DNA from: Streptomyces sp. TRM68416
GTDB taxonomy: Bacteria > Actinomycetota > Actinomycetes > Streptomycetales > Streptomycetaceae
Reading direction: 5' to 3'
Length of the DNA stretch: 64,000 nt
NCBI RefSeq assembly: GCF_014596915.1
Contig: NZ_JACVWU010000026.1
Coordinates: 1-64,000 of the forward strand
Shown here: positions 1 to 8,136 of the stretch, piece by piece
Layout of the letters: the number at the start of each line of letters is the position of its first letter
Position numbering within the stretch: the first letter of the stretch is position 1
Translations under genes and position numbers: made by a program
Notes under the pieces: generated by a model
What the model was told of the DNA's origin: nothing
The model's database searches: none
Seen by the model: only the letters and a program-made list of their open reading frames with translations

Positions 1-677
1 GGCGGACCGATCTTCCCGGACTGGAGGCGCTGGCGCTCGACGCGGATGGTGCCGGCCTTGAAGTCGACGTCTGACACCTTCAGGCCGAGCAACTCGCCGA
101 TTCGCAAGCCTGATCCGGCGAGCGTGACGATCGCCGCGCGGATGTACGGCGGCATCACGCAGGCCATGGCCTCGACCTGCGTGACCGTGGGCGGGGTGAC
201 CTCCTCGTCGGGCACGGGCGGAAGGGTGATCCGGCGGCACGGGCTGGAGGCGATGACCTTGTCCTCGACGGCCGCGACCATGAGGCGTACGAGGACGTCG
301 TACACGTTACGCACGCTGCCGGGGCCGAGCTGCTCCGACAGGCTCTTGAAGAGCACCTGGAGGTCGTTGCGGCGTATCGCCGCCATGGCGCGGGCGCCGA
401 GGGCCGGGACGAGGTGGAGCCGGAGCGCGTTGTCGGTGATCCGCTCGCCCGCCTCGCTGGCGATGAGCGACTCCTCCCACTTCTTCGCGTACTTCTCGAA
501 CGTGATCCGTCCGGCCTGTGGGTCGACGTACTGGCCGGTCACGATGCTCGCCGTGACCTCGTCGAGCCAGCGCTGGGCGTCGAGCTTCCGGTCGAAGTGG
601 CGGGCGTGCTCCTTGCCGTCGAGGTCGCGGTAACGGGCCCGCCATTTGCCATTGGGGCGCTTCTGGATGTTCGCCAA
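1..677 (-). CDS. int: Tyrosine recombinase (phage-type integrase), C-terminal part beyond window
   Basis: Site-specific recombinase that would insert and excise the mobile element covering the left of the window. The first 225 residues are visible. They hold an N-terminal arm-binding segment (KRPNGKWRARYRDLDGKEH), a helical core-binding domain, and the start of the catalytic domain with GSGLRIGELLGL, whose Arg (about residue 192) is the first residue of the R-H-R-Y set. The remaining catalytic residues lie off the left edge. A TTG start at 677 is chosen because GGGAGAA lies just upstream and the N-terminal family pattern begins there. It lies 21 bases after the XRE gene on the same strand, so the two are probably co-transcribed. 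Confidence 0.9.
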   Translation of the reverse strand, partial: MANIQKRPNGKWRARYRDLDGKEHARHFDRKLDAQRWLDEVTASIVTGQYVDPQAGRITFEKYAKKWEESLIASEAGERITDNALRLHLVPALGARAMAAIRRNDLQVLFKSLSEQLGPGSVRNVYDVLVRLMVAAVEDKVIASSPCRRITLPPVPDEEVTPPTVTQVEAMACVMPPYIRAAIVTLAGSGLRIGELLGLKVSDVDFKAGTIRVERQRLQSGKIGP

Positions 678-698
678 GTGGCTTCTCCCTTGGGTTGG

Positions 699-1202
699 TT
701 ATCGGTGGTAGCCGCCGCCCTCGATGTGCTCGGTGAGGGTGCGGGCGTCGCGCTCATCGCCCATGAGGCGAAGGCACTGCTCGTGGATGGCCCGTGAGCT
801 GTCGGGGTGGGCCTGGATGTACTCGGCGATGCCGACGACGGCGTGGTGCAGCCGGTCCTCGGCGTCGCGTGTCTCGTAGTACGCCTCGACGGCCTCCTGG
901 ACGAGCCGTCTGCTGTCGAGGTCCAGCCCTTCCAGCGGCGGGGACATCAGCTCTTCGAGGGGCAGCTCGAAGACGCGAGCGAAGGCGAGGGCTTCGTCGA
1001 CATTGATGCGGCGGCGCGGGGTGCCGTTCTCGATGCGCCAGACCGCGGTCTGGTTCATCTTGACGCCGGCCTTGGACACCCGATCCGCCAGCTCGATCGT
1101 GCTCCACCCCCTGACCTCGCGCTCCAGTGCCACCCGCGCGGCGATGTTGCCCTCGCTGTAGAGCAGCGGTACCTCACCGCCGTCGACCTTGTCGCCTGTC
1201 AT
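699..1202 (-). CDS. XRE-family helix-turn-helix regulator of the mobile element
   Basis: 167-residue DNA-binding regulator. Residues about 15-75 form a Cro/C1-type helix-turn-helix (ALEREVRGWSTIELADRV, then NQTAVWRIENGTPRRRINVDEALAFARVF). The rest is a helical tail of unknown role. ATG at 1202 is preceded by GGTGGAGG. It stands upstream of the integrase and divergent from the excisionase-like gene across a 120-base gap, the usual place for a repressor controlling both directions. Control of excision is inferred from position only. Confidence 0.85.
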   Translation of the reverse strand: MTGDKVDGGEVPLLYSEGNIAARVALEREVRGWSTIELADRVSKAGVKMNQTAVWRIENGTPRRRINVDEALAFARVFELPLEELMSPPLEGLDLDSRRLVQEAVEAYYETRDAEDRLHHAVVGIAEYIQAHPDSSRAIHEQCLRLMGDERDARTLTEHIEGGGYHR

Positions 1203-1226
1203 CGGACCTCCACCATGACCATCACT

Positions 1227-1319
1227 TTCCCAATTGAACCATACGCTTGCCGATTTGGTTAACCGGCGATCGTCGAGTACAACCTATGCAGACCGGATTG
1301 CTGCCTAGTCGATTGGGAA
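1227..1319. promoter_or_regulatory. Divergent promoter/operator region between repressor and xis
   Basis: The 120 bases between the XRE gene and the excisionase-like gene hold an 8-base inverted repeat (TTCCCAAT at 1227-1234 and ATTGGGAA at 1312-1319) flanking a perfect palindrome GGTTAACC at 1257-1264. This AT-richer region is the probable operator for the XRE protein. No clear ribosome binding site precedes the ATG at 1323. Confidence 0.45.
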
Positions 1320-1322
1320 TGC

Positions 1323-1517
1323 ATGCGATATCTGACCACCGCCGAGGTCGCCGAGCGCTACCGCACAGCGGAGAGCACCGTCCGCTACTGGCGCCAGATC
1401 GAGAAGGGCCCGCGCGGCATCAAGATCGGCAAGCGGGTGCTGTACCCCGAGGCCGAGCTGCTGCGCTACGAGCGGGCGCTGATCGAGGGCCGAGACGAGT
1501 GGGGTCTGGCCTCCTGA
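1323..1517 (+). CDS. xis: Excisionase-like small helix-turn-helix protein
   Basis: 64 residues, a single winged-helix/MerR-like DNA-binding domain: MRYLTTAEVAERYRTAESTV followed by WRQIEKGPRGIKIGKRVLYP. This is the HTH_17/AlpA pattern typical of excisionases in actinomycete integrative elements. It is divergent from the repressor and first in the rightward set of mobility genes. Its role as recombination directionality factor is inferred from size, fold and position. The gene symbol is functional, not from a named homologue. Confidence 0.8.
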   Translation: MRYLTTAEVAERYRTAESTVRYWRQIEKGPRGIKIGKRVLYPEAELLRYERALIEGRDEWGLAS

Positions 1518-1544
1518 GCCGCCGGAGGCCCGGGACACGGAAAC

Positions 1545-1572
1545 GGCCCTCGGCGCGCCAACGCCGAAGGCC
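1545..1572 (+). terminator. Hairpin downstream of xis
   Basis: GGCCCTCGGCG (1545-1555) can pair with CGCCGAAGGCC (1562-1572) with one internal mismatch and a 6-base loop. It lies 28 bases after the xis stop and 94 bases before the next start. There is no T-run, so it may be a weak terminator or a processing site. Confidence 0.4.
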
Positions 1573-1665
1573 GGAGAGTCCCCCGCACACAGCCCATCCC
1601 TGAACGAACAAGCCGACGAGGGGCTGGACCTTGCCCGTCCTGCCCCTCGTCTGAGAGGAACGTCT

Positions 1666-3276
1666 ATGGAGGACTCTACGTCCCCCACCAACCCGAACAC
1701 GGTCCCCAAGGTCAGCTGGCCCGAGGTCGCGGTCCCCGGCCAAGGCGTCCCCGGACGCCGCGGGGACGCGCATTCTGCTGCTGCGGTATCAGGGGACCGT
1801 GCCCGCGATACATCCGGTCCCCTGGCGGCGCGAGCCACCGTCCCCATATCCACATCGGTTGGAGACGTGCAGGTCAGCGGCATCGGCGCGCCAACGGGGA
1901 CCGGTCCCCAAGACTCTGGAGTTGCACCAGGGGACCGCACTGGGGACCGGGACAACGGCACTCACCTGTCGCCGGGGACAGACGTCCCCGTGGAGCGGGC
2001 TGAGCAACAAGAGGTCGCAGCCATCGATGGCGGGACGCTCGCCGACGGCCATGAAGGCGCCGGTGCTCAGGTAGCCACTGACGGGGTCGCGCTGCTGGAC
2101 GAGTTGCGGGCAGCGATCGGCAAATACGTGGTGCTGCCCAGCGAGGAGGCGCTGACCGCTGTCACCCTGTGGGTGGCGGCCACGCACATCCAGACGGCTC
2201 TGCAGCATGCTCCGCGTCTGGCAGTGGTGAGCCCGACGAAGGGGTGCGGCAAGTCCCGGGTTCTGGACGTGCTCCACGAGACCGTGCACCAGCCGATGAT
2301 GACGGTGAACACCTCCCCGGCGGTCATCTTCCGGGTCATCGGCAAGAACCCACCCACCCTGCTGGTGGATGAGGCGGACACCATCTTCGGCCCGAAGGCG
2401 AGCGGTGACAGTGAGATCCTGCGCGGCCTGCTGAATGCCGGGCACCAGCGCAACCGGCCCGCCTGGCGAATCTCCGGTCCGGATCACAAACCGACCCCGT
2501 TCCCCACCTTCGCCATGGCTGCCATCGCAGGTATCGGCGACCTGCCGGACACGGTCATGGATCGGGCGGTCGTTCTGCGGATGCAGAAGCGTAAGCCGGG
2601 CGAAAAGGTCACCCCGTTCCGCTCCCGGTATTCGGTGCCGGAACTCAACGCGCTGCGTGACCGGCTGACCGCCTGGCTGGGTCCCCTGCGCGGGCAGGCT
2701 GCCCGAATGGTGCCGCAGATGCCGGTAGAAGACCGGGCGGCGGACACCTGGGAGCCGCTGGTCATCATCGCCGACCTGGCAGGCGGCCAGTGGCCCGCCC
2801 AGGCTCGTGCCGCCTGCTTGGCCATGACCCGCCACGAGGCGGCCCAGGACGAGCAGAGCAGCCTGAAGACGCGGCTCCTGCGCGACATCCACCGCATCTT
2901 CGCGCAGGCGGACAACCCCGAGGCCCTGGCCACTCAGGATCTGGTCGCCTCGATGCTCCAGGACGCTGAGGCCCCGTGGGCGGAGTACGGCACCAAAGGG
3001 CTGAACGCGTACCACCTGAGCAACCTTCTGCGGGACTTCAACATCAGCCCGGCCAACTACCGGTTCGACAAGGGCAGGCAGGCCAAGGCGTACATGCGCA
3101 ACCGGTTCCTGGACGCCTGGGCCCGCAACTGCCCCGACCTCGTCGAGGCGGCACCCGAGCCCGAACGCGGCGCCGCTCCCGCCCGCATGCCGCAGGGCAG
3201 GCCGCCCGCCGCCCCGGCGGGGACGCTGCCTGTCGGCCCGCCAGGTGGCCCCGCCGGACCGAAGCGCGCTCTCTGA
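1666..3276 (+). CDS. DUF3631 ATPase-like protein, putative replication/maintenance protein of the element
   Basis: 536 residues. Residues 1-140 are low-complexity and probably disordered; the DNA below them is full of GGGGAC/GTCCCC repeats. The DUF3631 domain follows, with a Walker-A-like stretch (SPTKGCGKSRVLDVL, about 189-203) and a Walker-B-like LLVDEADTIF (about 232-241). A helical region and a Pro/Ala-rich tail complete it. ATG at 1666 follows AGAGGAA. In actinobacterial mobile elements this family occupies the place of the replication gene, so a role in replication or copy control is plausible but not shown. It precedes mobC and the relaxase on the same strand. Confidence 0.8.
   Translation: MEDSTSPTNPNTVPKVSWPEVAVPGQGVPGRRGDAHSAAAVSGDRARDTSGPLAARATVPISTSVGDVQVSGIGAPTGTGPQDSGVAPGDRTGDRDNGTHLSPGTDVPVERAEQQEVAAIDGGTLADGHEGAGAQVATDGVALLDELRAAIGKYVVLPSEEALTAVTLWVAATHIQTALQHAPRLAVVSPTKGCGKSRVLDVLHETVHQPMMTVNTSPAVIFRVIGKNPPTLLVDEADTIFGPKASGDSEILRGLLNAGHQRNRPAWRISGPDHKPTPFPTFAMAAIAGIGDLPDTVMDRAVVLRMQKRKPGEKVTPFRSRYSVPELNALRDRLTAWLGPLRGQAARMVPQMPVEDRAADTWEPLVIIADLAGGQWPAQARAACLAMTRHEAAQDEQSSLKTRLLRDIHRIFAQADNPEALATQDLVASMLQDAEAPWAEYGTKGLNAYHLSNLLRDFNISPANYRFDKGRQAKAYMRNRFLDAWARNCPDLVEAAPEPERGAAPARMPQGRPPAAPAGTLPVGPPGGPAGPKRAL
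1701..1989. repeat. Cluster of GGGGAC/GTCCCC repeats inside the DUF3631 gene
   Basis: Thirteen copies of the hexamer GGGGAC, counting both strands, lie in 289 bases: first bases at 1701 (GGTCCCC), 1731 (GGTCCCC), 1747, 1762, 1792, 1816 (GGTCCCC), 1840, 1896, 1904, 1930, 1942, 1974 and 1984. Two copies form the perfect palindrome GGGGACCGGTCCCC (1896-1909), and two flank a short spacer at 1974-1989. About half a copy would be expected in this length at 70% GC. The pattern resembles iterons or operators for a multimeric DNA-binding protein; a replication origin is inferred. Confidence 0.7.
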
Positions 3277-3307
3277 TCCCGCCGGGGTCCGTATCACTCC
3301 GTCGCAT

Positions 3308-3337
3308 CCGTCCCCGCGCAGGTCAGCGCGGGGACGG
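3308..3337 (+). repeat. Perfect 12-bp hairpin between DUF3631 and mobC
   Basis: CCGTCCCCGCGC (3308-3319), a 6-base loop, then GCGCGGGGACGG (3326-3337). It sits 31 bases after the DUF3631 stop and about 120 bases before mobC, and it carries the same GTCCCC/GGGGAC core as the repeats inside the upstream gene. It could be a terminator or part of the transfer origin, since oriT usually lies next to mobC. Confidence 0.55.
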
Positions 3338-3460
3338 ACTCTCTCGCCGGGACGGAGTTCTCCGTACCTGCCCACGTGTCCGTACCTGTGCTGACCAGGC
3401 ATGCGACGGATGCGACGGACGTGACACAGCCCGATCCCCCCTCTCCTGCGGAGCACCACC

Positions 3461-4201
3461 ATGCACACCGAGAACGACACGAACCCCTCTTCGTCCCGCC
3501 GCTGGGGTTGGTTCAGCCGGGACCGACGAACAGCAGCAAGCTGGAGCGAACGAGCCCCTAAAGAGGCTTCGTCCGCGCTTGCCCCCGCCCCTGGGGTGGC
3601 GGAGGGAGAGGGGGCCGGGCGCCAGCGGGCGCCCGAGCCTGAGGAGGGGGTGAACGAGCCCCGCACCGCGTCTACCGCCGACAGCGCCACGCAGCCCGTC
3701 GCCGACTCCGTCACCCCACACGCCGAGCCGTCTGCCCGGCAACCGCGCGCCGCCGTTGAGCAGCCCTCGTGGCGTGAGCCCGACGCCCCCGCACTGCCCG
3801 CGCGGATGAACCGCAAGCGCACCATCGAGAAGCGCGACCAAGAGAAGAAGATCCGCTTCACGCCGACCGCAATCCGTCTCATCGACGCCGAGGCCAAGCG
3901 GCGCCACCAGAAGTTCGCCGGCTTCGTCGGCGACGCCGCCCTCGCCGTCGCGCTCGGCAAAGCGGGGATGGTCGGCAGCCCGGAGGACGACCCCATCCGC
4001 CCGCTGGTGGAGGCCATCGAAGCGCACACAAAGGCGCTGAACCGAATCGGCACCAACCTCAACCAGATCACGGCAGCCGTCCACTCCGGCGCGATACCCG
4101 AGCGCACCGAGGCCGTCCTCGACCGTATCGAGCAGGCCGCCCAGGCCAGTTACGCACTCATGGACCGGCTCCTGGCGGAAGGAGCCGGTCATGGTGCCTG
4201 A
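3461..4201 (+). CDS. mobC: MobC-like relaxosome accessory protein
   Basis: 246 residues. An N-terminal low-complexity half (about 1-115) precedes a MobC-like domain with KRDQEKKIRFTPTAIRLIDA, FAGFVGDAALAVALGKAG and NRIGTNLNQITAAVHSG. The last is the family's signature helix, close to the relaxase-loading segment of plasmid MobC proteins. It would bind the transfer origin and help the relaxase nick DNA. The stop overlaps the relaxase start by 11 bases, so the two are translationally coupled. ATG at 3461 has GGAG about 10 bases upstream. Confidence 0.85.
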   Translation: MHTENDTNPSSSRRWGWFSRDRRTAASWSERAPKEASSALAPAPGVAEGEGAGRQRAPEPEEGVNEPRTASTADSATQPVADSVTPHAEPSARQPRAAVEQPSWREPDAPALPARMNRKRTIEKRDQEKKIRFTPTAIRLIDAEAKRRHQKFAGFVGDAALAVALGKAGMVGSPEDDPIRPLVEAIEAHTKALNRIGTNLNQITAAVHSGAIPERTEAVLDRIEQAAQASYALMDRLLAEGAGHGA

Positions 4202-5879
4202 CGTCTCCACCGGCTCCAGCACCCTCGGCCTGATCAACTATCTCTTCGGCAAGGGGCGGCGCGACGAGCACACGGACCCCCACATCGTGGCCGCCTGGGA
4301 CATGGCCGGCGCCCCCGACCCCGGCCTCGACCCCGAGGCCACCTACACCCAGCTCGCCCGGCGCCTGGACCACCACGTCGACCTGCGCACCCGGGAGCTC
4401 GGCGGAAAGCCGCCGCAGCATGTGTGGCACTGCCCTGTGCGCACTGCGCCCGGTGACCGCTACCTCACTGACGCCGAGTGGGCCGAGGTTGCCCGCCGCG
4501 TCGTAGCTGCCACGGGAATCGCCCCTGAGGGAGACGAGAAGGCGTGCCGTTGGATCGCGGTCCGGCACGCCGACGACCACATCCACCTCATGGCAACCAC
4601 CGTCCGAGCCGACGGCCGCCGCCCTCGTACGAACCGGGACGGCTGGCGGGCACAGCTGGAATGCCGCAAGATCGAGGCCGAGTTCGGGCTGCGCCGCCTG
4701 AAGTCCGGTGATCTCACCGCCCCGCGTACCCCGACCGGAGCCGAGCGCGCCAAGGCGGAGCGCCAAGGGAGGGAGGAGACCGCGCGGGAGTGGCTGCGCG
4801 AGCAGGCGTACGCGGTCGCCGCCGCCGTACGCAGCATCGACGAGTACTTCACCGTGCTGCGCTCCCTCGGCATCCAGGTCAGGCCGCGCATCGGCCCCGA
4901 GACCGGCGAGGTGACCGGCTACAGCCTGGCCGCGCCTGGCGACACGGCCAACGGCGAGCCGGTCTGGTACAGCGGCTCAAAGCTCGCCCCCGACCTGTCC
5001 TGCAACCGCCTCTGCGAACGCCTTCCCACCCAGGAGTTGGCCGACCGCCCTCAACAGCTGGCGGACCCGGCCGAACCGTGGCACCGCGCCGAAACCGCCA
5101 TCCGCGGCGCCCGCACCGTCCTCGATTCAGGCGACGACGCGGTGGCCCAGGGGCATCTGGATGCCTTCGGCGACGCCCTCCACAACCTCGCCCTCGCCAC
5201 CAACGGCGAGCACCGGGCCGAACTGCAAGCCGCCGCACGGGCGTTCAACCGCGCCCGCCGCTCGGCGATCCGGGCCGACCACCAGGCCGCCAGCGCCTTC
5301 CGGAAAGCCGCCAAGGAACTCGCCTACGCCCCACATGGTCCGGGCGGACTCGCCGTCGCCCTGATCTTCGCCGCGCTCCACTTGGCGCGCGCCGCCGCCA
5401 AGTGGCATGAGCAGCACGGCCACGAGCAGCAGGCCGCCGCGGCCGAGGAAGCCTTCCGCCACCTCCAGGCCGGTTACCAGCAGACCGCCCAGCCAGTCCT
5501 GGCGGATCTCACCCGTCGCGCCCCCAGCGCCACAACCACCAACCGCTTCGAGCAGGATCTGCGCGCAGTCCTCCCCGACCACGCCGCCCGCGTCCTCGCT
5601 GATGCCGCCTGGCCAGCCCTGACCACGACCCTCGCCCGCGCCGAGACCGCCGGCCACAACCCCCGACATCTCTTGGCCGAGGTCGCCGCACGGCGAGAAC
5701 TCGACAGTGCCGAACGCCCTGCCGAGGTTCTCAACTGGCGCATCACCGTGCAGCCGAACAGGCGAGCACAGGCAGCTCGCAGCCGGAGCAGCCGCATCAC
5801 CACACCCGTGACGCCCACGCCACAACCCACGCCCACGACGGTGATCGAACGGCCTGCGGAACGCGGCCGCCGGCGATAG
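4191..5879 (+). CDS. mobA: Relaxase/mobilization nuclease
   Basis: 562 residues. The N-terminal relaxase domain (about 1-190) opens with STGSSTLGLINYLFG and carries the metal-binding three-histidine motif in RHADDHIHLMATTVRADGR (about 123-141). The catalytic tyrosine is not certain from inspection; Y18 and Y44 are candidates. The C-terminal 350 residues are Ala/Arg-rich and helical. It would nick oriT and carry one strand to a recipient. No coupling protein or secretion genes are visible, so transfer probably depends on a helper element. The stop is 12 bases from the convergent methyltransferase stop. Confidence 0.88.
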   Translation: MVPDVSTGSSTLGLINYLFGKGRRDEHTDPHIVAAWDMAGAPDPGLDPEATYTQLARRLDHHVDLRTRELGGKPPQHVWHCPVRTAPGDRYLTDAEWAEVARRVVAATGIAPEGDEKACRWIAVRHADDHIHLMATTVRADGRRPRTNRDGWRAQLECRKIEAEFGLRRLKSGDLTAPRTPTGAERAKAERQGREETAREWLREQAYAVAAAVRSIDEYFTVLRSLGIQVRPRIGPETGEVTGYSLAAPGDTANGEPVWYSGSKLAPDLSCNRLCERLPTQELADRPQQLADPAEPWHRAETAIRGARTVLDSGDDAVAQGHLDAFGDALHNLALATNGEHRAELQAAARAFNRARRSAIRADHQAASAFRKAAKELAYAPHGPGGLAVALIFAALHLARAAAKWHEQHGHEQQAAAAEEAFRHLQAGYQQTAQPVLADLTRRAPSATTTNRFEQDLRAVLPDHAARVLADAAWPALTTTLARAETAGHNPRHLLAEVAARRELDSAERPAEVLNWRITVQPNRRAQAARSRSSRITTPVTPTPQPTPTTVIERPAERGRRR

Positions 5880-5891
5880 CCAAGTCGCCTC

Positions 5892-6710
5892 TCAGCGACG
5901 GCAGACGATGATGCCGCCGAGACACCTGACCTCGAAGGTGCCCTTTCGGGCGATGTGATCGGCAAGGATCGTGCGGGCCCGCTCGATCGTGGCCTCGAAG
6001 GGCACCTCGTGCTGGTCCGCCCACGCCCGGTACGAGGCCATGTGCGCGATGACGGGCTCGGGGTTGTGGACCGTGATGGTGCCGGGCAGTTCGATCGTCT
6101 CCACCCGGCCGAACTCCTCCCGCAGGAAGGCCGGAGCCTTCTCCAGGGAGAAGCGGGCGCTGAGCGAGATGCGGGCCGGGCCGCGTCCGGTGCCGAGGAC
6201 GTCGCCCGCGGCCCGCTGCCACAGGTCGTCGAGTTCGGCCTTGTCCAGGTCGCTGTTGGTGGAGGCGATCACCAGCCCGTCACGGGCCACGACACGGGAC
6301 AGCTCCCTGACCGCCTGCGGGATGTCCGGGACGTGGTACAGCATGTGCAGCGCCAAGGCGGCATCGACGCTCGCCGTGGCCAACGGCAGGCGGGTGGCAT
6401 CCGCGACGGCGACAGGGCCGGGCACGCCGGCGAGGATGCCGGGGGCGATGTCCAGGCCGAGCAGGGCCAGCTCGGGCCGGTCGCCGCGGAGCCGCTGAAT
6501 GAACTTGCCGTTGCCGCAGCCGACATCGACCACGCGCCCGCGTACGCCGCTCAGCTGTTCGGCGACGATGCCAGGCAGGTCGTAACGGGGTGTCTGCCAC
6601 TGGTAGAGCGACTGGCGGGCGGCCAGGTCCCGGTCGCTGTTGTAGGCGCTTCCGGCGAGGCGGCTCCGGTCGGTGACGGCGGCGTCGCGTGCGGCGGACA
6701 GTTCGGTCAC
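5892..6710 (-). CDS. Class I SAM-dependent methyltransferase
   Basis: 272 residues with a Rossmann-fold SAM site: motif I VVDVGCGNGKFIQRL (about 57-71), acidic LLGLDIAPG, and post-motif VADATRLPLATASVDAALALHMLYHVPD. The family covers small-molecule and lipid methyltransferases; the substrate is unknown. GTG at 6710 overlaps the TGA of the upstream regulator by 4 bases, so it is the second gene of a two-gene operon and its product may serve the same response. Confidence 0.85.
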   Translation of the reverse strand: MTELSAARDAAVTDRSRLAGSAYNSDRDLAARQSLYQWQTPRYDLPGIVAEQLSGVRGRVVDVGCGNGKFIQRLRGDRPELALLGLDIAPGILAGVPGPVAVADATRLPLATASVDAALALHMLYHVPDIPQAVRELSRVVARDGLVIASTNSDLDKAELDDLWQRAAGDVLGTGRGPARISLSARFSLEKAPAFLREEFGRVETIELPGTITVHNPEPVIAHMASYRAWADQHEVPFEATIERARTILADHIARKGTFEVRCLGGIIVCRR

Positions 6711-8032
6711 GTCGGCAGCTCCGGTGAGTGGGCGGCGGGTGAGGCCGCGAGGACGGCCGTGTGCTGGAGTCGTTCGCGTAGGTGGGCGGCCTGCGCGGCT
6801 CCACCGTACTGCGGCCCTCCCAGCTCCCGGCCCAGAGCGGTGAGCCGGCGCACGATGCTGGCCGACATGCGCTCAGGCGGGGATTCGAGGACGAATCCGA
6901 GCATCGCCTCGGTGCCGTCCAGGTCGCCCAGGAGCAGGTGACCGCGGGCGAGATCGACATGGGCGGCGAACAGGTCGCCGACCGACTGGTCGTCGTCCTC
7001 GGCACTGCGGTAGAGCCGGATCGCACTGTCCGCGCTGACGATGGCCTGCTGGACGTGTTCCCTCCCGCCCACGGCCAAGTGGCTCGTGCCCGCGTACGCG
7101 AACTGCTTGGCGGCCGGGAAGGCGAAGATGCCCGGCACCTCGTCATGGCCGGGCATTGCCTCACGGGAGCGCTCGGCATCCGCAAGGGCGGCCACCGCGC
7201 CCACCCGGTCTCCGGCTACGGCCAGCGCACGCGCCTCCAGGCTCGCCAGCCGGGCTCCGATGCTGCCGGGAGCCCGGTGGTGGCGGCCGGCCTGCGCCAG
7301 CCGCGCCGCCTGCTCGTATCGCCCAGTCCAGTAGGCGATCAGGGACTCCACCGCCCGCACCCAGGCCAGCATCCCCTCGTGCCCGACCGCCTCCGCACAC
7401 GCCCGAGCGGTACGGGCGTGGGTGGCAGCGGAGTCGTAGTCGCCCAGGTCCAAGCAGACGTGCGCGGACAGCCCGCACAACCGTGAGGCCGCGACGTACA
7501 GGTCAGCAGTCTGCCGGGGATGCTGGCGCCCGCGCAGCAACTCGAACGCCCCGTCCCGCAGCCGCTTGATCTCGATGTACAGCTCCATCAGCGGATGGCT
7601 GACGTAGGCGCGAGCGAGCCGAGCAACATCGGCTTCCAACTGCTCGACGACGAACTCGTCGGCGTTGCGCTGCGCGATGAACCGGGCGAAGTCCGCCGAC
7701 ATCGCCGCGTCCGCCGCCGACATAGCACCTGATCGCGAGGGCACCACAGGCCGCGCCGGAACGGTCTCCGCAGCCTTGTCTCCACCCTGGCGGCCCTTGC
7801 TGACCGCCACAGCACGGTCGAGCATTCCGATGTCGACGCCGAACACCTGAGCCAGGTACCTGCGGGTGTACGGAACCGGGATGCGCGCCTCGCGCTCGTA
7901 ACGCCCAATCTCCTTACCGGTCTTGGCGGCCCGCCCCTCCAGGGCGTTGTATTCGTCGGCCACCCGCTGCTGGGTCCAACCACGCCCAGTGCGCAACCGG
8001 ATGAGCAACGCACCGATCCCCGTGTCACCCAT
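6707..8032 (-). CDS. Helix-turn-helix regulator with TPR-like C-terminal domain
   Basis: 441 residues from the ATG at 8032, chosen because GGGAGATGGG precedes it; earlier in-frame starts add an unlikely Arg/Cys-rich leader. Residues about 5-65 form an XRE helix-turn-helix (LLIRLRTGRGWTQQRVADEYN, then KEIGRYEREARIPVPYTRRYLAQVFGVD). The rest is a set of helical repeats (DYDSAATHARTARACAEAV, RYEQAARLAQAG, GDRVGAVAALADAE) as in Streptomyces TPR regulators that sense ligands or peptides. It is divergent from the ATP-binding protein operon across 104 bases and probably controls both sides. Confidence 0.82.
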   Translation of the reverse strand: MGDTGIGALLIRLRTGRGWTQQRVADEYNALEGRAAKTGKEIGRYEREARIPVPYTRRYLAQVFGVDIGMLDRAVAVSKGRQGGDKAAETVPARPVVPSRSGAMSAADAAMSADFARFIAQRNADEFVVEQLEADVARLARAYVSHPLMELYIEIKRLRDGAFELLRGRQHPRQTADLYVAASRLCGLSAHVCLDLGDYDSAATHARTARACAEAVGHEGMLAWVRAVESLIAYWTGRYEQAARLAQAGRHHRAPGSIGARLASLEARALAVAGDRVGAVAALADAERSREAMPGHDEVPGIFAFPAAKQFAYAGTSHLAVGGREHVQQAIVSADSAIRLYRSAEDDDQSVGDLFAAHVDLARGHLLLGDLDGTEAMLGFVLESPPERMSASIVRRLTALGRELGGPQYGGAAQAAHLRERLQHTAVLAASPAAHSPELPT

Positions 8033-8136
8033 CCCATCTCCCAGGAACATGCGAACTCTGGCCCCCATAGTGGCCCCCCGCATGGCCCTCACGCTGGCTC
8101 CCGACCCAAACGAGCGACGGCGGTTGGCTGTTGGCC

